Of a stretch of DNA of 64,000 nt, positions 10,101-19,600 are shown one piece after another. Below the pieces are notes generated by a model, which did no database searches, had not been told where the DNA came from, and worked only from the letters and a program-made list of their open reading frames with translations. Origin of the DNA: Edaphochlamys debaryana (Eukaryota; Chlorophyta; Chlorophyceae; Chlamydomonadales); contig JAEHOE010000041.1 in the NCBI GenBank assembly GCA_016858145.1, forward strand, positions 744,001 through 808,000, read 5' to 3'. The position numbers and the translations under genes are program-made. How positions within the stretch are numbered: position 1 is the first letter of the stretch; each line of letters opens with the position of its first letter.

Positions 10101-13100
10101 ACGGCGACACCGCCGAGCTGCTCCACGGCCTGGGGGCCCTGCCGGCACTGGAGGCGGTGTGCGAGGCGCTGTCGGCACCCGCCGTGGGGCTGGCGGCCAA
10201 CAGGGCCTACAAGGTGCGGGGGTGTGGGGGGGGAGAGATGGGGACCGAGATGGGGACCCCCTCCCGGCCTTGCCGCCTGACCCCCTCCTCCCTAACGCTT
10301 TCCCCTTACGTCATCTCCCCCCCTACCCCCTGCCCCCTCCCCTAACAGGTGGAGATGGCCAATGTGTACCGCATCCACGCCCTGGCGCTCACGGCCCAGG
10401 TAAGGGCTTGAGGGGGGGCGGAGATCGGGAGGGTAACGCAAGGAGAGCGGGAGGAGAGGGGCGGGGCTTTGGAGGCCATGGGGGCGTGAGGAGGAACAGC
10501 GCGACGCGGGCATCGAGTGGTCGACCGCAAGGCCCCACTCTGGGCCCCACTCACCATTCCCCCCACCCCCCTTACCCCCCCTTACCTTCGACGCTCTCCC
10601 GCTTATCAGTTTCAAACACCCCCTTACCCCCCACCCCACCCCCACCCCACCCACAGCTCAAGTTCGAGGAGGCCCAGACCCACGGCAACGAGTGCATCCG
10701 CCTGCGCGAGGACGCCGCCCGCGCCAACCCCAACTCCCCCGCCATCGCCTCCGCCAACATGTGCCTGGCGGCCGCATACCACGGCATGCGGTACTACGAG
10801 AACGCGGAGGAGCTGCTGCGGCGGAGCGTGGAGATATGCGTGGGGGTGGGTGGGGGCGGGGGGGGGGCTGGGGGCTGTGTGTGTGTGTGTGGGGGGGGGG
10901 GGGGGGTGACGGGTGACAGCAAGAGGGGGCACGGTGGGAGAGCAGGCCGTCACTTGCCTAAACAAACCCCCGCCCCACCCCGCCCCTACCCTCTCTCTCA
11001 GGGACTGGGCGAGAAGAACCCCCACACCGCCTGGGCCCTGGCGGCGCTGGCTGCCTCGCTGGAGGCGCAGCCGGCCAAGGCGGCGGAGGCGGAGGAGCTT
11101 TACCGCCGGTGGGGTGGGGCCCAGGGGCAGGGCTGGCCACTGCCTGGAGCACTAGCATCAGCCCCCTCCTCGCCCTTTCGTCGGCCCACTCTCATCATCT
11201 AAAGCCCCCTCCCCCTTCCACCCTCACCCCCACCCCCCTCAGCGCCCTGGAGGCACGCACGGCCGTGCAGGGCCCCCACCACCCCCGCACCATCGAGGCC
11301 ACCCTCACCCTCGCCAACCACCTGCGCAACAAGGGCCGCTTCGCCGACGCAGCCCCCCTCTACGAGGCCGCCGTGCCCTCCTGCCTCCGGGTCTTTGGCG
11401 AGTACCACGCCTCCACCGCCTGCGCCATCTCTGGCGCCGCCACCTGCGCCGATGCGGTGGCGGAGGAGCACGCCATGCTGCCGGATGGCTCTGATGTCCG
11501 CACGGCGGCGGAGTCACACGAGCCGGGTCACACGCGCGCGGGCCGCATCATTGAGAGCCTGGTCCTGGAGAGCCCGGATGCCGCTGCTGCGTACTATGGC
11601 CGCGCCAAGAACCTGCTGCAGCAGGGCAAGGGCGCCGAGGCGGAGCCGTGCTTCCGGCGCGCGGTGGAGCTGTGCGGCCGCACGCTGCTGCGGGACCCGC
11701 AGGTGTGTGGGTGTGGGGTGCGGGGGGTGGGGGGTGGGAGGGAGTTTTGGGAGGGGGGTCGGGAGGGGGAGGGGGAGGCAAAGGTATGGAATCAAGGGAA
11801 GGGTTTGCGGTGGGGAAGGCGTGTGGGCGGCCCCTCACCCCTCACCCCCACAATGCTCCATCGCCCCCTCCCTCCCACCCGCTCCCCAGGGCCGCGAGCA
11901 CCCTTTCACCGTCATCTGCCAGCTGGCCTTCGCCGACTGCCTCATGGCCAACAGCCGCCCCACGGAGGCGCAGGGCGTGCTGGAGAGGGCGCTGGCCGCC
12001 AAGGTGGGTGGGGGCTGGGGGCTGGGGGCTGGGGGCTGGTGGGGGGGGGCTCTCCCGGCGCCAGTCCGCACCCAGTAGATCGGCCACTTCCTGCCTGCCT
12101 CCCTCACCTCCGCCCCTCACCCCCTCCCATCACCACCCCCAGATCGGCATCGTCAACTCTCAGAAGCACCCCGAGGTGGCGGCCATTGCCAAGAAGCTGG
12201 CCGCCGCCGCCATCGCCACCCGCCGCTACGCCGCCGCCGAGCCGCTGTGCCGCCAGGCGCTGGCCATGGCTCAGCACGGGGTGGGCATGGAGAGCGCAGA
12301 GGTGAGGGATGGGGGCAGGGGGAGGGGGGGAAGGGCAGGAAGGGAGTTAGGGTTCGTGCCGGCAGGCGCTGGCACGGGGTGGGCAGCACGGGGTGGGCAT
12401 GGAGAGCGCAGAGGTGAGGGGTCGGGGGGGGCGGGGGGAGGGGGCCGGAGGGGGAGGAGGCCGGGGGGGGGGGAGAGGCCTGATGAGATCTGGAGGGAAG
12501 GTTTGTAGGTCCTGCACGTTCTCAGGCGATCGGGAGTGGGGTGTGTAAAGAGGGTAGTCGCGCGGATTCCGTCCCACATACGCTTCCCATGCAACCATAT
12601 CCTCCCCCCCCGCCCCACCCCCCCTACCCAACCCTCCCCCAACGCCGCAGGCCGCCCACGCGCTGTCCGAGTACGGCCGTTGCCTGACGCTGGCGGGGCG
12701 CCACCCCTCGGCGGAGCCCGTGCTGCACCAGGCGCTGGGGCTGTGGGTCAAGCTGCAGGGGGAGGGGGGGCCCGACACGGCCTCGGCCCGCGTCGCGCTG
12801 GCCGAGTGCCTGGCGGCGCAGCAGGACCCCTTGGCGGCGGAGGAGCACTTCAAGAAGGCGCACGAGGCGCTCACGGTGAGGGGGGACAGAAGGGGTGGTG
12901 AAGGGGGGGCATTGAGGAGGGGGGGAGAAGGTAGGGAGTCGGAGGAAGGGCGGGAGGAGAGGGAGGCGTACAGCTGCCAAGGCCAGCGGTGCTCTGGCCG
13001 CTCTGAGCCCTGGGCTCTCTCCAACTTGAGGAGCACAAGGAGGGCAGAGCTCGGGGAGCCACTGATTAGCACCGCGCCGCTCTTCCCAACCCCCTCCTCC

Positions 13101-15229
13101 CCTCTGCCCCCCCCCCTCAGGTCATTGCCGCCGAGGCCAAGTCCGAGATGAAGGAGGGCCCCGAGAAGGAGCGCCAGGCCAAGGAGTGGGCTCTCAAGCG
13201 GGCGGCGGCGGCGCACGGCCTCGCGCTGTGCCGCATGGAGCAGGTGGGGGGGGGGGGCGCCCCGGGGCCCTGGCCGCCCTAGCCCTAGCCCTGGCCCTGG
13301 CCCTCGCGCAGCGCCTCTGCCCTTTGGGCCCTTTGGAGGTTGAGGTTGAGGGCCCCGGCGTAGCGGCCGGGTCCTGTGCCGGCAACGAGTAAACCGGCTG
13401 ACCTGGACCGGTTCGGCTGTCGACACCTGTGCTGCGTGCCTGTCCCCCTGCCCCCCCCCCCCCCAGGCTGCCTTCACGGGCCAGTCCCGCGCCAAGGAGG
13501 CGGAGCCGGTGCTGCGAGAGGCGCTCAAGACGCGGCGCATCCTGCTGGGCTGGGTGGGGCGGAGCGGGGGAGAGGGGGGGGGGATTGGGAACAGGGTCAC
13601 AAAACAGAGGCGGGGGACGGTGAGCGACGCACGCTGGCCGAGCCCTTCGCTTACGTCCCCTCCACCAGCCACCTCCCCATCTCACCCCTCTCCTTCCTCC
13701 CCCCCCAACCCCTCCCCCCCCCAAAAAAAGGCCCACCGCGAGACCGGCGCCACGCTCAACGCGCTGGCCACCTGCCTGGGGGAGCAGGGCAAGTACGACG
13801 AGGCGGAGAAGCTGTTCCGCAAGGACCTCGAGGAGGCAGAGAAGGGGGACGGGCCCGAGCACGCCAACACGGCCACGGCACTGTCGGCGCTGGCGGGCTG
13901 CCTGCAGGTGCGCGGGGGCTGGGGCTGGGGCTGGTGTGGGGCGCAGCTGGGCCTCCGAGCCTCATCTCCCGCCCTTCCACCGCGACTAGCTATCTCCCCT
14001 CCACCCACTGCATGGATCACTGTAAGACCCGCCCCCCGCCCCCCTCCCCCCAACCCTCCATCCCATCCCCACCCCCATCCCCACCCCCCAGGCCCAGGGC
14101 AAGCTCAAGGACGCGGAGCCGCTCTTCGCCCGCGCCCGCGACATCTCCAGCAAGGCCCTGGGCCCCGAGCACCCCAACTCCCTCACCGTGACCGCCAACC
14201 TGGCCACGTGCATGGGCGCGCAGGGGCGGCACAAGGACGCGCTGCCGCTGTACAAGGACCTGGTCGAGGTGAGGGGTGGTGGGGGTGGAGTGGTGATTGG
14301 GCGGGGGGGAAGGGGGGGGGGGGTGCGGGTGTCGCTCTATTCAGAGTTGGGACCCTGCTGCTCCCGCACCCAGCCGCTGCCCGGCAGCGGACCCCTGATC
14401 GCTGATCGCAGATCCAGATCTGCCGTGTGCCGTACCTGCCGTACCCGCTGCCCCATGGTCCCCTCCTCTCCCCTCCCCCCCCAGAACACAAAGAAGCTGC
14501 AGGGCGAGGACCACCCCGACGTGGCCACGGCCCTCAACCAGCTCGCCTCCTGCCAGCAGTCCCTGGGGGACTTCGAGGGCGCCGAGGCCTCCAGCCAGGC
14601 CGCGGTGGACATCTTCAAGAAGGCGCTGGGCGAGGACCACCCCAACGCCGCCCTGGCCATAAACACGCTGGGACTGGTGCAGCTGGCGGCGAAGAAGCCC
14701 AAGGAGGCGGTGGCCACGCTGGAGACGGCGTTCAAGGTGGGTGCGGGGGTGCGCGCCCGTGTGGGGGGGGGAGGGGCGGGAGGTGAGGGGCGCAATGCTG
14801 CAACTGATGGCGTGTACCGCAAAGCCCGTTCCGGAACGCGCCCTTTCCGTCGTAACCCAAGCCCCCCCCCCCCCCCAACCACACCCACACCCACACCCAG
14901 ATCTGCACCGAGAAGCTGGGCGCCGGCCACCCCTGGACCCTGGCCACCCAGCGCAACCTGGAGGCGGCCAAGGCGGACGTGCCGCCGCCGCCCAAGCCCG
15001 CGCTGGAGCTGGAGCCGGAGAAGCCCAAGGAGGTGGTGAGTGGGGGGGAGGGGTTGAGGGAGCGAGAAGTCGTTGAGGCAAGGAGGATACGCGTGGAGGC
15101 GCGTGCAGAAGGCTGTGGCTAGAGGCTCAAGCCCCGTGCCATCCTCGCCTTCCCCCCTCCACCTGACAGGTCAAGGAGGAGCCCACGTACGACGAGATCC
15201 AGTCCGTGACCATGATCAAGAAGGCCTAG
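4117..15229 (+). CDS. NLR-like protein: acylated N-terminus, Ala-rich helical region, STAND/NB-ARC-like NTPase, TPR array
   Basis: The model has 27 exons, ~1,777 residues, and all phases agree: 4117-4170, 4493-4867, 5063-5135, 5322-5818, 5992-6129, 6315-6525, 6754-7066, 7266-7443, 7846-8379, 8537-8776, 9059-9216, 9798-9930, 10094-10213, 10349-10399, 10657-10839, 11002-11108, 11243-11702, 11890-12003, 12143-12301, 12651-12875, 13121-13243, 13467-13553, 13731-13907, 14092-14268, 14485-14736, 14901-15035, 15170-15229. Exon 1 encodes MGCGASK: Gly2 with Ser6/Lys7 fits N-myristoylation and Cys3 fits palmitoylation, so plasma-membrane anchoring is inferred. Residues ~19-143 are an Ala/Lys/Glu coiled-coil-like stretch; ~150-550 are helical and not recognised. 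The NTPase shows Walker A APPGMGKTT (~560-568), Walker B LLLVID (~636-641), an RNBS-B-like LLLASS (~680-685) and a GLPL-like CLPL (~734-737). From ~1009 to ~1740 TPRs of kinesin-light-chain type follow (A-x-x-L-A-x-x-L, EAEPLxxRA). The expected role is a nucleotide-switched sensor or signalling protein; ligand and output are unknown. Family assignment as STAND+TPR is strong; an immune role is inference. Confidence 0.82.
7043..7150. repeat. Two-copy duplication of a splice donor (NLR-like gene intron 7)
   Basis: The exon end ATGGGCTCTTCGGACAAGTG with its GTGAGG donor (about 7043-7072) recurs at 7121-7150 with two substitutions, followed by a similar GGGGAAGGGGCTGTGG segment. Only the first copy joins in phase to the Walker A exon at 7266. 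Confidence 0.8.
7417..7532. repeat. Two-copy duplication of a splice donor (NLR-like gene intron 8)
   Basis: The exon end encoding VMIALGLIK plus GT (7417-7445) recurs at 7501-7530, an 84-bp offset, with two base changes. The second copy is followed by GTTTGT. Use of the second donor would add 84 bp (28 codons) in frame, so alternative splicing here could be silent to the frame. Confidence 0.75.
7630..7661 (+). other. Possible remnant of a tRNA-like internal promoter
   Basis: TGGCTCAATAG fits the RNA polymerase III A-box consensus, and GCTCGACACC about 11 bases later is one change from a B-box core. The spacing is too short for a tRNA and no cloverleaf closes. It lies inside intron 8 of the NLR-like gene. 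At best it is a degenerate SINE or tRNA fragment; chance is quite possible. Confidence 0.15.
7718..7878. repeat. Two-copy duplication of a splice acceptor (NLR-like gene exon 9)
   Basis: CCCCAG/GACAACGCCGACGGC occurs with exon starts at 7724 and 7846 (122-bp offset), both followed by AAGCCCCGCATC. Only the second copy continues into the Walker B exon; the first runs into C-rich intron-like sequence. Confidence 0.85.
8761..8916. repeat. Two-copy duplication of a splice donor (NLR-like gene intron 10)
   Basis: GCCCTGGACTTGGCG followed by GTGAGGAGGG occurs at 8762 and again at 8891 (129-bp offset). The first is the exon 10 donor that phases into exon 11. Confidence 0.85.
9187..9604. repeat. Four-copy 126-bp tandem duplication of a splice donor (NLR-like gene intron 11)
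   Basis: The exon end GGAGCTGCTGGCGCTGCTCA with its CGCG/GTGGGTGG donor recurs with CACGCG at 9211, 9337, 9463 and 9589, exactly 126 bp apart. The intron part (TGTGCTGACCCTATCG...GTTTTTGTGGAGG) is carried along and is nearly identical between copies. Only the first copy follows real exon sequence. 126 is a multiple of three, but each unit carries in-frame stops, so later donors would probably not extend the protein. Confidence 0.92.
12253..12420. repeat. Two-copy duplication of a splice donor (NLR-like gene intron 19)
   Basis: The exon end CAGGCGCTGGC...GGCATGGAGAGCGCAGAG followed by GTGAGG occurs at 12253-12307 and again at about 12365-12419. The second copy carries a small internal rearrangement (CACGGGGTGGGCAG repeated). 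Confidence 0.85.
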
Positions 15230-16640
15230 GCGGGCCTGGGTTGGGCCCAAGGGGGGCTGGGTTGGGCCGCAGGGGCCTGCGTTGGCTCGGGCCCAGGAGC
15301 GGTTGTCTGGGGCCCGCGCGCCAAGCGCGTTGGGGACGCCGGGTTTGGGTGCAGCAACCCTGGCGCAGGGGGGGTGCAGGGGGCGTTCACGGGTTTCGAA
15401 GCATCCAAGCACGAGGAACAGGAACGCGTGACGCCTTGACGTGTGGGCGGTGTGCCGTAGCGTTCGGGGGGGGGGACGGGGCGGGAGGCGGTGAGGCCGT
15501 GCGTGCTTTGCGTATCCGAAGCTGCCTCGGCGCTGCAATGCGCTGTGATGAGGGGTCCCGCCAGACGGGGTTGTGCAGAGGGTTGTGGTTACACGGACCA
15601 TGCGTCGTTGTGAGGCGTTGTGGCAAGCAAGGGGTTCGGGCAGGGTATCGGACGAGCGGTGCTGGGCGGCGGGTGGTGGGGCGGCGTTCTGCACCGGGTA
15701 CATAGCGTGCCATGGCTGCCGCCCGTGCCGGAGAGACTGGAGCACATACTGATGCAATACTTGCCTTGCGTTGACCTGACCCTGTGAGTCCTGGCACCGG
15801 CGCACCAGTAGAGAGGCTATCCGGTACCCGCTTAAGCCGCTTTACGGGCCGCCCCAATGCATCACGGCGGCAACGCTTCACAGGCATTTTGCGTCGGCCA
15901 GCAGCTTGCGACCCCAACACACCGCGGCACTGTGCCCCTGCGCACAGCTGGGCGCTGGCTCCGCCGAGCGTCGGCGTAGCGGGCAAGCGGCCATACATGG
16001 GCCCTCCATTCCTGTACGGCAGAGCGCCAGCGTCCAGACCATGGAAGAGGGGCAGAGAGGGGCAGATGGGCATATAGACAACGGGGCGTAGTGCCGCGGG
16101 GCCCCGCGCCTCACACTGCCTTCGTCGCCCTGCACATGCGTGGCTGGGGCGCCGGGTCTTTCCCCCAGCCAGCCTGTCCCAGCTCTCGATCTGCACATAC
16201 CGCACTGCTACGCCGCTTGGCGTGTCGGTGCTCATGTGCTTGTGTCTGCACGACGGCTATGCCCCCCGGCCCCCTCGGCGGTCTCCCCACAACCTCTGGC
16301 TCCTTGCCACGCCTTGCACATCGTCATGGAACGTTTGCGTACCGTAGTGCAGTCACAACTGGACTATTCCCCCTTCCCCGCCCAGTTGCCAATCACCCGC
16401 CCCGCCCGCCCTCGCGCTGACGATGCGGGCGGTTGGGCGGGGTTCGTGCCGTGCACTCACAGCAGCGGCTGGGCTTAATTGTAAAGACACACGTACAGCA
16501 CTGTAGGTACTGGGGACTGCTCGCCTACAGGAGCCGCGACCGAAGCTATCGCCGATGCATTTTGACGGTCTCCCAACCGGCCTTGACCGGCCCACACGCA
16601 GGCACATGTAGGCAAATAAAATCTCGTGGTCGGAAGCAGA
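15230..16640. other. Intergenic region between NLR-like gene and GNAT-like gene
   Basis: No exon is supported. A TGTAA motif, the usual poly(A) signal of volvocalean algae, lies near 16488 and could end the upstream transcript, which would imply a 3' UTR of about 1.2 kb. The region just before 16641 should contain the promoter of the next gene. No RNA gene or transposon end recognised. Confidence 0.4.
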
Positions 16641-19600
16641 ATGAGGTCGTGTCGTCTCGACTCAAAGTTGCCGGCCGAGCTTCTAAAGCTCGAGCAGAGA
16701 GCACAGGCGGTGACGCCTCCGATTTCTGGGCTGGTGAGCATACTGACTGCCATGCTAGGAGAAACGGGGGGTTGCTGCGTGCTGTCGGCTTGGGCATCCG
16801 GCTATGGCACCCGCACAAGCGCTGTGGGTCTCCTGGAGAGTTTCTTCCTGTAGGTCCATCGACCATGACGCTGTGCATGCTGCGGACTCTGCAAACCGCG
16901 TTGGGGGTCGGGCATGCCTAAAGCGACCCCAAGCTTGCTTCACCGCACAACGCTGCTGGTGCTGGCAGGAAGCGTGTGCGAAGCAAGAGACGGCCAGCGC
17001 GGCACCCTCGTCGCAGCTCCCTCTTTCGCCATCCATCTCCGGGCTCACTAGCAGCTGCGCTCGGCGCCCCCCACAAGCGCCCCACACACCCGTCCACACG
17101 CTCCGTGGCGAACCCGCTCCCCCGCCCCCTCCCCCCACGCACACACGCAGGGCCCCGCGCACTTCGAGCTGCTGCCCCCCTTCCCAAACTGCTTCTCCGA
17201 GGCCGACCGGGACAAGTTCCACGACGCAGACCGCCTGCTGGCCGCCAACTTCGCGCCCAACCGCAAGCAGGTGGGGGGTGCCGTCCCCCCCCTGTTCTCC
17301 CCCCCCCCCCCCCACCACCACACATGGATATGCCCCACCCCTGCCTTGCCCATAACAGCCAGCCTCACGCTTTCCTCCCACCCTACCCACCGCCCCCCCT
17401 TCCGACCAAGGTGCTGTGCTCCGTGTATGCGGGCCGCAAGCCGCGGGAGCCAGACAAGCGGGTGACTGCGGGGGACCGGCAGTGAGTGGCGCCAGGGGGG
17501 GCCCTTGGGGGCCTGGGGTGGTGGTGGTGGTGAGGACTCCATAGGGGGGAGGCTCATAGTGGATGATGTATCCCCCCCTCCTTGTCATCCCGCTCGCGTT
17601 GCCCTCGACTGCTGCACTTGCGCTGCCCCCGCCCTGCCCCCCCCACACACCTGCGCTCGACCCCCCTGCTCTCCCACCCCACACCCTCCCCCCGCCACAC
17701 CCGCACCTCCCCAGGCACGATGCCTGCCAGCTGGCGGGGCTGTGGCTGGGCGGGCGGCTGGTGTGCGCCGCGGTGCTGCGAACCAACGTGCCGGGGCTGG
17801 GGGGGGAGTGCCCGCGGAGCCGGCTGCACGTGCAGGCAAGGGCGGGGGGAGGGGGTGGCAGGGGTGGGGGGCAAGGCTGGGGCGAAGGCCCTCAGGGGCG
17901 GGCAGGGCGTTGCTCGGCCTGCGCTCCACGAGGCGGAGACGGGACACAGCTGGCGGAACCCTGTGGCTCCATCCCCCCTCCCCACGACCCCACCGACCCC
18001 CACCCTCTGCCTCACAACCCCCACTCGTGTCCTTCCTCGCCGCGCCCCACCCACCCTCCCAGATCCTGTTCCAGGCCACGGTGGCTCAGCACGGGCAGCA
18101 CGGGCTGGGCAGGCTGCTCACGCGCTGCATACTGGCCAGGGCGGCGGGCGCGGGGCACGAGGTGCGCAGCACCGTGGGGGGGGGGGGTGAGGTTTGGGAG
18201 CGAGGCGAGCGGATGGATGGTACCAGCGGCGCTGGAGTCCGCAGCGACCTGCGGCTTACTCATGCCTGTCCTCGACTCCCCCCTCTCCTTGCCCCCCCCT
18301 CCCCCCCCTCCCCTCCCCCCCCTGCAGTATGCAACGGTGGTGGTGGCGGGCCGCGACGTGGAGGGCTTCTGGGCCAAGCTGGGTGAGTGGGGGTGGGCTG
18401 GGGTGGGGGGAGGCATGTGGGCGGGTCCACATCCACGAGTGCGTCCAATTGGGGAGGCAGAGCCGGAGCTGTTTGACCGCCCTGCGTATCCCCCACCCCC
18501 CACCTCCAACCGTCTCCCTCCCGGCATCCCGGCATCTCGCTCCCCCCCCTCCCCCAGGCTTCCGGCGGCCCAGCGCTGCCGACAGCTACGAGGCTCGGCA
18601 GGTGGGCTGCACTGGGGGCACAGGGGCGGCTGAGGGTGGTCGAGGAGGGAGGAAACCGCCCCCTTCCGCCCACACACACACGCCTCCGCCGTCCCGGCCC
18701 CCCCCCTCTTCCCCACTGACTAACCCCTCCGCCTCCCGCCCTCAGGTGGTGGCCCACAGCGAAAGACACGCCATGGCGGCGCCCGTGTGGATCACGTGTC
18801 TGGCCGAGCAGGGCCTGCCCGGGCCCCTGCCGGGCCCGCCCGGGCCCCAGCTGGGCCCGCAGAAGGCAGAGGACGGGGACGCGTCCGCAGCCGAGGGCCC
18901 CACACCCTCACCCGCGGCAACAGCCAAGGGAGAGGCGGAGGCGAACGCGGAGGAGGAGGAGGAGGCGGGGGCGGGGCCCGGAGTGGCTGCTGCCGCGGCG
19001 GCGCTGGCGGGAGTGCGGATGGAGGCGGAGGGGCAGGCGCCGGGGGCGGAGGGGGGGGAGCCCAGCGTGGCAGAGCGGGCAGCCCTTCTGGTGAGTGGGT
19101 GTGTCTCGGGGTGGTGGGCTGTTGGGCTGGGCCTGGGGCCATATACCACTGGGGCCCAGCATTGCGTGAGGGCGGTGCCGTAACGCTGACCGCATCCCCA
19201 AAGAGGGGCCCGGGGTCCAAGCTTTTGGTCCAACCCTTCGCAGGTGTCTCAGGCCGCCGCACGGGTGGTCGCACGGTACCGGGAAGCAGCGCTGGGGCCG
19301 GCGGCCGTGGGGGAGGCCGCAGAGGACCTGCAGCTGTCCTCGCGAGGGGAAGTTGGGGCTCCCGCTGGAGCCATGGAGGGTGCTGATGAGCGGGAGGAGG
19401 AGGAGGAGGACGGCGGGGAGGCGGAGGGCGGGGCGCGCGGGCCTGCTTCGCCTGCTCCCGCTCCCAGCGAGGACGATGACGGCTTCAGCCCGGCGGCCTC
19501 CCCGCCAGCCTTCGAGATAGACCCGGAGACGCGGCTCCGAGCCGCCGCCGCCGTCGCGGCCTGTTTTGGCAACTTCCGGGCAGCCGCCGCCGCCGCCGCG

